Assembly: GCA_014843695.1 (NCBI GenBank)
Contig: CM026390.1
Span: 61,039,851-61,103,850 of the forward strand
Length of the DNA stretch: 64,000 nt
Origin: Archivesica marissinica
Lineage: Eukaryota; Mollusca; Bivalvia; Venerida; Vesicomyidae
Direction: 5' to 3'
Below are positions 1 through 13,100 of the stretch, piece after piece (positions within the stretch are counted from its first letter, which is position 1; every line of letters starts with the position of its first letter). A program made the translations under genes and the position numbers. The notes beneath the pieces are model-generated. The model was not told where the DNA came from, did not search any database, and saw nothing but the letters and a program-made list of their open reading frames with translations.

Positions 1-1098
1 ACAATGCTGGCTATAAACGTGATGATTAAGCTTATTTGCCCACAATGCTGGCTATAAATGTGATGATTAAGCTTATTTGCCCACGATGCTGGCTATAAAT
101 GTGATGATTAAGCTTATTTGCCCACAATGCTGGCTATAAACGTGATGATTAAGCTTATTTGCCCACGATGCTGACTATAAATGTGATGATTAAGCTTATT
201 TGCCCACGATGCTGGCTATAAATGTGATGATTAAGCTTATTTGCCCACGATGCTGACTATAAATGTGATGATTAAGCTTATTTGCCCACGATGCTGACTA
301 TAAATGTGATGATAAGCTTATTTGCCCACAATGCTGGCTATAAACGTGATGATTAAGCTTATTTGCCTACGATGCTGACTATAAATGTGATGATTAAGCT
401 TATTTGCCCACAATGCTGACTATAAACGTGATGATTAAGCTTATTTGCCCACAATGCTGACTATAAATGTGATGATTAAGCTTATTTGCTGCTGCTATAA
501 ACGTGATGATGATTAAGCTTATTTGCCCACGATGCTGACTATAAACGTGATGATGATTAAGCTTATTTGCCCACGATGCTGGCTATAAATGTGATGATTA
601 AGCTTATTTGCCCACGATGCTGGCTATAAATGTGATGATTAAGCTTATTTGCCCACAATGCTGGCTATAAACGTGATGATTAAGCTTATTTGCCCACGAT
701 GCTGACTATAAATGTGATGATTAAGCTTATTTGCCCACGATGCTGGCTATAAACGTGATGATGATTAAGCTTATTTACCCACAATGCTGGCTATAAATGT
801 GATGATTAAGCTTATTTGCCCACGATGCTGGCTATAAACGTGATGATTAAGCTTATTTGCCCACGATGCTGGCTATAAACGTGATGATTAAGCTTATTTG
901 CCCACAATGCTGGCTATAAACGTGATGATTAAGCTTATTTGCCCACGATGCTGGCTATAAACGTGATGATTAAGCTTATTTGCCCACGATGCTGGCTATA
1001 AACGTGATGATTAAGCTTATTTGCCCACGATGCTGGCTATAAATGTGATGATTAAGCTTATTTGCCCATGATGCTGGCTATAAATGTGATGATGATTA
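1..1098. repeat. 41-bp tandem array, about 27 copies
   Basis: The unit starts ACAATGCTGGCTATAAACG and ends CTTATTTGCCC, and each copy carries a HindIII site (AAGCTT). Copies differ mainly at A/G in CACAATG/CACGATG, at GGC/GAC, and by an extra GAT triplet. The array is already running at base 1, so it continues beyond the left edge. It is non-coding, and it lies downstream of the visible TEX2 exons. Confidence 0.95.
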
Positions 1099-1879
1099 AA
1101 AAGTACCAATGCATTTTTTATGTCGCATTTTACTGATTTATTTCATTTTCGTGATTTTTTTACTTTTCTTTTCACAGTTAGATGTGGAATAAAATATTGG
1201 CTTGTGTTTTTTTTATATATTTAAATTTACATTTACCTGAAATTATGACAACAACTTGTATGCGTGCTAAAATTCACCGAAATATTTGGCTACAAGACAA
1301 AAAATCCAGTCCAAGCCTTGATTATTAGCAAAATTGGTGATTATCGAAAGGAACAAGAAAGAACATTAGAATAAAAGAGAGTTGCTACAATATATATATC
1401 TACAGTATCTACAATATATATATCTACAGTATCTACAATGTATTTCGTTATTTAACCCGGTTACCTAGTTTTGCGACGGATTTGAGAGATAATCGAAAAG
1501 ACCAAATATTTATTAAAATATATTATCTGACCATCTTCAAAACAATTGTGTCAACAAAATAGTAGTTAATGTGTCATGGCATGTATGCGTCAATGTGTAG
1601 CACTAGGGCTACGACCATTGTGCACAATATCAACAAAATGCGCTACGACACTGACATATCCATAATAATAATCTCATTTTACCAAGAACTAATTGATCTT
1701 AATATCTGTGAAAATATACTACTATGGTATAAAACATTAGCATTAAAACATTAAACATAGATTTTATTGGCATTAAACATTTACATATTTATAGCCACAA
1801 ACAATACACACACAAGATACATTGTAAATAGTGAAAACCATGAATTTCCTGAGAAGGTGATTCAAAACAAATGACATGT
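1099..1879. other. AT-rich sequence, no gene seen
   Basis: Unique-looking AT-rich DNA. A short duplicated stretch (CTACAATATATATATCTA) sits near 1386-1430. The small ORF at 1569-1754 has no recognisable domain or splice context. The missing last exons of TEX2 were looked for here on the minus strand and not found. Confidence 0.6.
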
Positions 1880-1883
1880 TTAA

Positions 1884-2041
1884 CCCTTTCAACACCACAG
1901 ACCTCTAAATTGGCATACAAAAAAGTGTAGATCCAGATGAGCCGGCTCGTGACGAGCCGTCTCATCAGGATCTAGATGAGCCGGCTCGTGACGATCCGTC
2001 TCATCAGGATCTGCACTTTTTTCAAGTAATATAACTATTTT
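1884..2041 (+). mobile_element. TTAA-flanked MITE (family 1), cut by assembly gap
   Basis: It begins with TTAA (1880-1883) followed by CCCTTTCAACACCAC, the same terminus as seven other copies in the window. Its GC-rich hairpin core (GATGAGCCGGCTCGTGACG) is duplicated in tandem here. The far end is lost in the N run. Confidence 0.8.
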
Positions 2042-3041
2042 NNNNNNNNNNNNNNNNNNNNNNNNNNNNNNNNNNNNNNNNNNNNNNNNNNNNNNNNNNN
2101 NNNNNNNNNNNNNNNNNNNNNNNNNNNNNNNNNNNNNNNNNNNNNNNNNNNNNNNNNNNNNNNNNNNNNNNNNNNNNNNNNNNNNNNNNNNNNNNNNNNN
2201 NNNNNNNNNNNNNNNNNNNNNNNNNNNNNNNNNNNNNNNNNNNNNNNNNNNNNNNNNNNNNNNNNNNNNNNNNNNNNNNNNNNNNNNNNNNNNNNNNNNN
2301 NNNNNNNNNNNNNNNNNNNNNNNNNNNNNNNNNNNNNNNNNNNNNNNNNNNNNNNNNNNNNNNNNNNNNNNNNNNNNNNNNNNNNNNNNNNNNNNNNNNN
2401 NNNNNNNNNNNNNNNNNNNNNNNNNNNNNNNNNNNNNNNNNNNNNNNNNNNNNNNNNNNNNNNNNNNNNNNNNNNNNNNNNNNNNNNNNNNNNNNNNNNN
2501 NNNNNNNNNNNNNNNNNNNNNNNNNNNNNNNNNNNNNNNNNNNNNNNNNNNNNNNNNNNNNNNNNNNNNNNNNNNNNNNNNNNNNNNNNNNNNNNNNNNN
2601 NNNNNNNNNNNNNNNNNNNNNNNNNNNNNNNNNNNNNNNNNNNNNNNNNNNNNNNNNNNNNNNNNNNNNNNNNNNNNNNNNNNNNNNNNNNNNNNNNNNN
2701 NNNNNNNNNNNNNNNNNNNNNNNNNNNNNNNNNNNNNNNNNNNNNNNNNNNNNNNNNNNNNNNNNNNNNNNNNNNNNNNNNNNNNNNNNNNNNNNNNNNN
2801 NNNNNNNNNNNNNNNNNNNNNNNNNNNNNNNNNNNNNNNNNNNNNNNNNNNNNNNNNNNNNNNNNNNNNNNNNNNNNNNNNNNNNNNNNNNNNNNNNNNN
2901 NNNNNNNNNNNNNNNNNNNNNNNNNNNNNNNNNNNNNNNNNNNNNNNNNNNNNNNNNNNNNNNNNNNNNNNNNNNNNNNNNNNNNNNNNNNNNNNNNNNN
3001 NNNNNNNNNNNNNNNNNNNNNNNNNNNNNNNNNNNNNNNNN
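2042..3041. other. Assembly gap (1,000 N)
   Basis: Exactly 1,000 Ns, which is a placeholder length rather than a measured one. One or more C-terminal TEX2 exons may be hidden here. Confidence 0.99.
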
Positions 3042-3152
3042 TAATTGGTGTCATAAGACGGCATATTTCGGACAGACTACGAGAAAGTGGTACTCATTTT
3101 CTATCACGTTCATGTTACATTTTAAAAAAGCAATGTAGAGTATGAAGCCTAC

Positions 3153-3365
3153 CAGAGCCTGTCAGTTGGCGGGGGTGGTATATTAATGGCAAGGGTTCCA
3201 CTGAGTTTTTGCAGCTCCACAGTGAGAATGAGAGGGGTGTTGGAGACCTCCGTCATTGCTTTCTTGATGTACTTGTTTTCTGTGGCACTCTGGAAGTATT
3301 TGGAAGCGGCAATCTTGTTGATGTATTTCATTATCTTCTTCCCTGTTCCGCCAGACTGAATTGAT
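3153..3365 (-). CDS. TEX2: TEX2 exon 5 (SMP domain, distal part)
   Basis: The acceptor TTATAG precedes base 3365 and the donor CTCTG|GTAGGC follows base 3153. The entry phase (one base completing a GG split codon) matches exon 4 exactly, giving Gly-SIQSGGTGKKIMKYINK. The exon encodes the conserved SKYFQ, VSNTPL and NIPPPPTDRLW motifs of the TEX2 SMP domain. It ends in phase 2 after two bases of the Trp codon. Confidence 0.93.
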
Positions 3366-5726
3366 CTATAAATGGTATCAGAAAGTGGTAATGTTACTTC
3401 TTTTAACATTGCGGGAGAAGTTCCACTAGTCTCTAAAAGTCTTGCTCTTGTTCATGCAGGATGAAAGTGTGATCCTTCATGTCGGTGGGAAACAGATTGC
3501 TGGGGGACACCCAAGAGTCCAATCATGTGACTATTGCAAGATCTCGCCATATATAGGGTTACATTGGTGAGAAGCAAGCATGTGTATCCAGCTTGAACCA
3601 GGTTACATTGGTGAGAAGCAAGCATGTGTATCCAGCTTGGGGAGAGAACCAGGTTACATTGGTGAGAAGCAAGCATGTATATCCAGCTTGGGGAGAGAAC
3701 CAGGATAACATTGGTGAGAAGTAAGCATGTATATCCAGCTTGGGGAGAGAACCAGGGTAATTGGTGAGAAGTAAGCATGTGTATCCAGCTTGGGGAGAGA
3801 ACCAGGGTAATTGGTGAGAAGTAAGCATGTGTGTCCAGCTTGGGGAGAGAACCAGGATACATTGGTGAGAAGTAAGCATGTGTATCCAGCTTGGGGAGAG
3901 GAGAACAGGGTAACATTGGTGAGAAGTAAGCATGTATATCCAGCTTGGGAGAGAACCAGGGTAATTGGTGAGAAGTAAGCATGTATCCAGCTTGGGGAGA
4001 GAACCAGGGTAATTGGTGAGAAGTAAGCATGTATATCCAGCTTGGGGGAGAGAAACCAGGGGGTAATTGGTGAGAAGCAAGCATGTATATCCAGCTTGGG
4101 TAGAGAACCAGGGATACATTGGTGAGAAGTAAGCATGTATATCCAGCTTGGGGAGAGAACCAGGATACATGGTGAGAAGTAAGCATGTATATCCAGCTTG
4201 GGGAGAGAACCAGGATACATTGGTGAGAAGTAAGCATGTGTATCCAGCTTGGGGAGAGAACCAGGATACATTGGTGAGAAGTAAGCATGTATATCCAGCT
4301 TGGGGAGAGAACCAGGATACATTGGTGAGAAGTAAGCATGTGTATCCAGCTTGGGAGAAGTAAGCATTATATCCAGCTTGGGGAGAGAACCAGGATACAT
4401 TGGTGAGAAGTAAGCATGTGTATCCAGCTTGGGGAGAGAACCAGGATACATTGGTGAGAAGTAAGCATGTATATCCAGCTTGGGGAGAGAACCAGGATAC
4501 ATTGGTGAGAAGTAAGCATGTGTGTCCAGCTTGGGGAGAGAACCAGGATAACATTGGTGAGAAGTAAGCATGTGTATCCAGCTTGGGGAGAGAACCAGGG
4601 ATACATTGGTGAGAAGTAAGCATGTGTATCCAGCTTGGGGAGAGAACCAGGTTACATTGGTGAGAAGTAAGCATGTATATCCAGCTTGGGGAGAGAACCA
4701 GGGTAATTGGTGAGAAGTAAGCATGTATATCCAGCTTGGGGAGAGAACCCGGGTAATTGGTGAGAAGCAAGCATGTATATCCAGCTTGGGGAGAGAACCA
4801 GGGTAACATTGGTGAGAAGTAAGCATGTATATCCAGCTTGGGGAGAGAACCAGGGATACATTGGTGAGAAGTAAGCATGTGTGTCCAGTTTGAACCAGGA
4901 TACAACCAACCTCCGTAAGAAACTGCTAACTTTTTCATATAAAGAGACACGGTCTGAGCGGGGCTCGAACCCGTGACCATCAGCGATGATAGGTTACAGT
5001 GGTATACAAGTCAGCGACTGTAACCACTCGACCACAGAGGCCAACTGAGATTTTCTTGGCAATTAAAAATAGATACCGATAGCCATTTAGTAATACCCAC
5101 TGGGATAATTCAGTTGCACAGAAACCATTGTTGTTCAATGCTTGCACATCTTTAATTGTGGATAATCTGAACAGAGAGTAATTGATTCTGGTCCCCTTGG
5201 ACATTTCTGCCTGTATTACATACAATTTGATTTTAATGATGTGCAATCATATTTCTTCCTGATATATCGTGTGACTGGAACCGTCCACACATGCCAATAA
5301 ATCTAACTTATTATTACCGGTAACATGATGTTGCTATCAAAGGATGTATATACGGCTATGAAAATACATACCCATACAGGGCTGGCATGGTCATTCAGGA
5401 ATCAGTGCAGTCTGAACACTATATACATGTATATGTGACATGTCTCTTGGCTCGCAAAAACTGGGGACACCACACAAAACACATACCCATCATCTGCAGG
5501 GCTACTGGACCCACATTCATTATTGGTCAAGCAGACAGACAGCTGGTCCAAATACAGCCAACATAAATATGCGCACATACCTCTCACAGCAAGCTTCTTC
5601 ATTCCTCAAAGGATGAACTGACAGTTCAAACTAGGTCTCTGAGACTGGAGACACAAAAACAATCCAACACACAAATGACGAGTTTCTGGGTTCATCCTGG
5701 CATATCCAGCACAGACAGACAGACAT

Positions 5727-5801
<75 letters not shown>

Positions 5802-7078
5802 CAGACAGACTAGCTTCACTAATTCAAACTTAGCTCTACAAGATTGGGCATAAATTTACCTACCCATCATCTGCTAGGTTACTTGGTTCTTCCTCCTCAT
5901 CAGTTGAGGACTCTGCGCTGTCTTCCTCTTCACTATCCGTTACGGCTGATCTGTAATATAATGAACTATGCATTGTCGGCACAGTTCCAAACAAATACAG
6001 GCAAATCCACTAGAATAGCATTGTTCCAGGATGTATTTGTCTGGCTTACTGCAGAAGAATTTTTACTAGAAATATTTGTAGTTTAGAGATTTTAAATATG
6101 TTATTACCGACTTACAGCATTTCTAAAGACATTTTTAGATCCAATACGACTTTATAAACAAATAATTCAATACTAAACCAATGCATCTGACATAAATAAG
6201 GTATATTTTACTGTGATGTGAATAGTGCATCTACATGTTTGACATCACTTCAACCTGAATGTGCATGTTAGTGTATTTTCATTAGCCTGAATGTGCAAGT
6301 TAGTGTATTTTCATTAACTGTGGTATAAAAATGTCTATTTCAATTGTGTGCTACTAATGCCTGGTTAATTGCTGACTCTATAATTGAGTAGTAGGTTTGT
6401 GACGTAAAACTTTGAGGCCTTGCTCAACCTTACCGTCACAATTGTTCAACACTCACCATCTAAACAAGTATAAACATACGGTAAATATATTTCCATTTCT
6501 TTCACTTTGATTCAAAATGATACTTGCTAATTAAAATGCTAATTAAAATAATTAAAATGCTAATTAAAATGCTAATGGTCAGCTTAAAGTCGATGAAAAA
6601 GCAAATTTCTAAGGAATGTAATTTCCTATTATAGGGTATAATTTCCCCCCAAATCTTTGATTAGAATGAAATTATCTATAAGCTACAGAATAATGTGCTT
6701 AGTATACATGTACAGTCCAATAATAAACACACATCAATTCAGGAGCGTGGCCGACTGATATATGAAATCCTACTTTCACTTTTTGAGTTTGTAGACCACA
6801 AACACTTGATTGAGAGAGTTTGAAATATTTCGGAAGAATTTGTAGTAGCTATTTACAGTCTACATGTACATCCGCTATGTCAAAGTCGGTTATGTCAAAT
6901 TCTCCTGTTATCTCGAAGTCGGATCAAAGTCCCGTTTCAGACACTATAATTTTACATATAACTGGATCTGTTTATATCGAATTTCGTTAAGTCAAACTTC
7001 GGTTATGTCGAAGTATTTTGTTCGGTCCGACAGAATTCGACATGGATGTAGACTGTGTGTATATATATATATATATAT

Positions 7079-7109
<31 letters not shown>

Positions 7110-7117
7110 TTATATTA

Positions 7118-7190
<73 letters not shown>

Positions 7191-10100
7191 AAATATGTTT
7201 TTTTGTTGCTTTTTGCGATGTAATGTAGCTTTAACTGAAAAAGGAATGATTATTATTAAGCATTTATTTTTTTGTTACCCCGTAACTGCAGTGTGATACC
7301 CCCAAGAGTACATTATCACCGATACATGGGACCTCACTTTATAGTCCAATCTGAAACACTGTTAACATTATTAGGATGGAACAGGGGATCAAACTCAATA
7401 CCCCTAGATTCACAGTCCAATGTCCTAATCACTGGAGTGGAACAGGGGATCAAACTCAATACCCCTAGATTCACAGTCCAATGTCCTAACCACTGGAGTG
7501 GAACAGGGAATCAAATTCAATACCCCTAGATTCACAGTCCAATGTCCTAACCACTGGAGTGGAACAGGGGATCAAACTCAATACCCCTAGATTCACAGTC
7601 CAATGTCCTAACCACTGGAGTGGAACAGGGGATCAAACTCAATACCACTAGATTCACAGTCCAATGTCCTAACCACTGGAGTGGAACAGGGGATCAAACT
7701 CAATACCCCTAGATTCACAGTCCAATGTCCTAACAATGGGACCATTGTACCGCACCCTTGAAAAGAAATGATTGCTCATTTTGTTCTTTTATAGAAGCAC
7801 CTCCATAATCATCATTGTACATAGCCATTCATCATTGTACACAGCCATTCATCATTGTACACAACCATTCATCATTGTACACAGCCATTCATTGTACACA
7901 GCCATTCATCATTGTACACAGCCATTCATCATTGTACATAACCATTCATCATTGTACACAACCATTCATCATTGTACACAGCCATTCATCATTGTACACA
8001 ACCATTCATCATTGTACACAGCCATTCATCATTGTACACAGCCATTCATCATTGTACACAACCATTCATCATTGTACACAGCCATTCATCATTGTACATA
8101 ACCATTCATCATTGTACACAACCATTCATCATTGTACACAACCATTCATCATTGTACACAACCATTCATCGTTGTACACAACCATTCATTGTACACAGCC
8201 ATTCATCATTGTACACAGCCATTCATCATTGTACATAACCATTCATCATTGTACACAACCATTCATCATTGTACACAGCCATTCATCATTGTACACAACC
8301 ATTCATCATTGTACACAGCCATTCATCATTGTACACAGCCATTCATCATTGTACACAACCATTCATCATTGTACACAACCATTCATCATTGTACACAGCC
8401 ATTCATCATTGTACATAACCATTCATCATTGTACACAACCATTCATCATTGTACACAACCATTCATCGTTGTACACAACCATTCATCATTGTACACAGCC
8501 ATTCATCATTGTACACAGCCATTCATCATTGTACACAGCCATTCATCATTGTACACAACCATTCATCATTGTACACAACCATTCATCATTGTACACAACC
8601 ATTCATTGTACACAGCCATTCATCATTGTACACAACCATTCATCGTTGTACACATCCATTCATCATTGTACACAACCATTCATCATTGTACACAACCATT
8701 CATCATTGTACACATCCATTCATTGTATACAACCATTCATCATTGTACACAACCATTCATCATTGTACACAACCATTCATCATTGTACACAATCATTCAT
8801 CATTGTACACATCCATTCATTGTATACAACCATTCATCATTGTACACAACCATTCATCATTGTACACAACCATTCATCATTGTACACATCCATTCATCAT
8901 TGTACACAACCATTCATCATTGTACACAACCATTCACCATTGTACACAACCATTCATCATTGTACACAGCCATTCATCATTGTACACAACCATTCATCAT
9001 TGTACACAACCATTCATCATTGTACACAACCATTCATCATTGTACACATCCATTCATTGTATACAACCATTCATCATTGTACACAACCATTCATCATTGT
9101 ACACAACCATTCATCATTGTACACAACCATTCATCATTGTACACATCCATTCATCATTGTACACAACCATTCATCATTGTACACAACCATTCATCATTGT
9201 ACACAACCATTCACCATTGTACACAACCATTCATCATTGTACACAGCAATTCATCATTGTACACAACCATTCATCATTGTACACAACCATTCATCATTGT
9301 ACACATCCATTCATCATTGTACACAACCATTCATCATTGTACACAACCATTCATCATTGTACACAACCATTCACCATTGTACACAACCATTCATCATTGT
9401 ACACAGCAATTCATCATTGTACACAACCATTCATCATTGTACACAACCATTCATCATTGTACACATCCATTCATCATTGTACACAACCATTCACCATTGT
9501 ACACATCCATTCATCATTGTACACAGCCATTCATCATTGTACACAGCCATTCATCATTGTACATATCCATTCATCATTGTACACAGCCATTCATCTTTGT
9601 ACACAGCCATTCATCATTGTACATAGCCATTCATTGTACACAACCATTCATCATTGTACACAACCATTCATCATTGTACACAACCATTCATCATTGTACA
9701 CAGCCATTCATCTTTGTACACAGCCATTCATCATTGTACATAGCCATTCATCATTGTACATAGCCATTCATTGTACACAACCATTCATCATTGTACACAG
9801 CCATTCATCATTGTACACAACCATTCATCATTGTACACAACCATTCATCATTGTACACAGCCAATGATGATTCATCATTGTACACAGCCATTCATCATTG
9901 TACACAGCCATTCATCATTGCACACAGCCATTCATCTTTGTACACAGCCATTCATCATTGTACATAGCCATTCATCAGTGTACATAGCCTTTCATCATTA
10001 TACACAACCATTCATTGTACACAACCATTCATCTTTGTACACAGCCATTCATCATTGTACACAGCCATTCATCATTGTACACAACCATTCAGCTTTGTAC

Positions 10101-13100
10101 AAAACCATTCATCATTGTACATAGCCATTCATTACTGTACACAGCCATTCATTGTACATAGCCATTCATCATTGTACACAACCATTCATTGTACACAACC
10201 ATTCATCTTTGTACACAGCCATTCATCATTGTACACAGCCATTCATCATTGTACACAGCCATTCATCATTGTACACATCCATTCATCATTGTACACAGCC
10301 ATTCATCTTTGTACACAACCATTCATCATTGTACACAACCATTCATCTTTGTACACAGCCATTCATCATTGTACACATCCATTCATCATTGTACACAGCC
10401 ATTCATCTTTGTACACAACCATTCATCATTGTACATAGCCATTCATTACTGTACACAGCCATTCATTGTACACAGCCATTCATCATTGTACACAGCCATT
10501 CACCATTGTACACAGCCATTCATCATTGTACACAGCCATTCATTGTACACAACCATTCATCATTGTACACAACCATTCATCATTGTACACATCCATTCAT
10601 CATTGTACACAGCCATTCATCATTGTACACAGCCATTCATTGTTGTACACAACCATTCATCATTGTACACAACCATTCATCATTGTACACAGCCATTCAT
10701 TGTACACAACCATTCATCATTGTACACAACCATTCATCATTGTACACATCCATTCATTGTACACAACCATTCATCATTGTACACAGCCATTCATCATTGT
10801 ACACAGCCATTCATCTTTGTACACAACCATTTATCATTGTACACAGCCATTCATCATTGTACATAGCCATTCATCATTGTACACAGCCATTCATCATTGT
10901 ACATAGCCATTCATCATTGTACACAGCCATTCATTGTACACAACCATTCATCATTGTACACAGCCATTCATCATTGTACACATCCATTCATCTTTGTACA
11001 CAACCATTCATCATTGTACACAGCTATTCATCATTGTACATAGCCATTCATCATTGTACACAGCCATTCATTGTACACAACCATTCATCATTGTACACAA
11101 CCATTCATCATTGTACACATCCATTCATCATTGTACACAACCATTCATCATTGTACACAACCATTCATCATTGTACACAACCATTCATTGTACACAGCCA
11201 TTCATCATTGTACACAACCATTCATCATTGTACACAACCATTCATCATTGTACACAGCCATTCATTGTACACAACCATTCATCATTGTACACAGCCATTC
11301 ATCATTGTACACAACCATTCATCATTGTACACAACCATTCATCATTGTACACAGCCATTCATTGTACACAACCATTCATCATTGTACACAACCATTCATC
11401 ATTGTACACAGCCATTCATCATTGTACACAGCCATTCATCATTGTACACAACCATTCATCATTGTACACAACCATTCATCATTGTACACAGCCATTCATT
11501 GTACATAGCCATTCATTGTATACAACCATTCATCATTGTACACAGCCATTCATCATTGTACACAGCCATTCATCTTTGTACACAACCATTCATCATTGTA
11601 CACAACCATTCATCATTGTACACAGCCATTCATCATTGTACACAGCCATTCATTGTATACAACCATTCATCATTGTATACAACCATTCATCATTGTACAC
11701 AACCATTCATCATTGTACACAACCATTCATCATTGTACACAACCATTCATCATTGTACACAACCATTCATCATTGTACACAGCCATTCATCATTGTACAC
11801 AGCCATTCATCTTTGTACACAACCATTCATCATTGTACACAACCACTCATCATTGTACACAGCCATTCATCATTGTACACAGCCATTCATCATTGTATAC
11901 AACCATTCATCATTGTACACAACCATTCATCATTGTACACAGCCATTCATCATTGTACATAGCCATTCATCATTGTACACAGCCATTCATTGTACACAAC
12001 CATTCATCATTGTACACAGCCATTCATCATTGTACACATCCATTCATCTTTGTACACAACCATTCATCATTGTACACAGCCATTCAGTGTATACAACCAT
12101 TCATCATTGTACACAGCCATTCATCTTTGTACACAACCATTCATCATTGTACACAACCATTCATCATTGTACACAACCATTCATCATTGTACACAGCCAT
12201 TCATTGTACACAGCCATTCATCATTGTACACAACCATTCATCATTGTACACAACCATTCATCATTGTACACAGCCATTCATCATTGTACACAACCATTCA
12301 TCATTGTACACAACCATTCATCATTGTACACAACCATTCATCATTGTACACAGCCATTCATTGTACACAGCCATTCATCATTGTACACAACCATTCATCA
12401 TTGTACACAACCATTCATCATTGTACACAGCCATTCATCATTGTACACAACCATTCATCATTGTACACAACCATTCATCATTGTACACAACCATTCATCA
12501 TTGTACACAGCCATTCATTGTACACAGCCATTCATCATTGTACACAACCATTCATCATTGTACACAACCATTCATCATTGTACACAGCCATTCATCATTG
12601 TACACAACCATTCATCATTGTACACAACCATTCATCATTGTACACAACCATTCATCATTGTACACAGCCATTCATTGTACACAGCCATTCATCATTGTAC
12701 ACAACCATTCATCATTGTACACAACCATTCATCATTGTACACAGCCATTCATTGTACACAGCCATTCATCATTGTACACACCCATTCATCATTGTACACA
12801 ACCATTCATCATTGTACACAGCCATTCATCATTGTACACAACCATTCATCATTGTACACAATCATTCATCATTGTACACAACCATTCATCAATGTACACA
12901 GCCATTCATTGTACATAACCATTCATCATTGTACACAGCCATTCATCATTGTACACAACCATTCATTGTACACAGCCATTCATCATTGTACATAGCCATT
13001 CATCATTGTACATAGCCATTCATCATTGTACACAGCCATTCATCATTGTACATAGCCATTCATCATTGTACACATCCATTCATCATTGTACACAACCATT

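Noticed and set aside
1889..3064. 391- and 339-codon minus ORFs
   Set aside because: They consist of the 1,000-N gap read as open.
3452..4980. Minus-strand ORFs of 295-473 codons
   Set aside because: Artefact of the 51-bp array in TEX2 intron 4.
5631..5819. Minus-strand ORF with SVCL repeats as a further TEX2 exon
   Set aside because: It is the (CAGA)n microsatellite in translation; the tail has acceptor-like CTCCAG but no phase-consistent exon.
7040..7190. Possible promoter or origin in the TA-rich tract
   Set aside because: It is a simple (TA)n microsatellite next to a MITE; nothing else supports a regulatory role.
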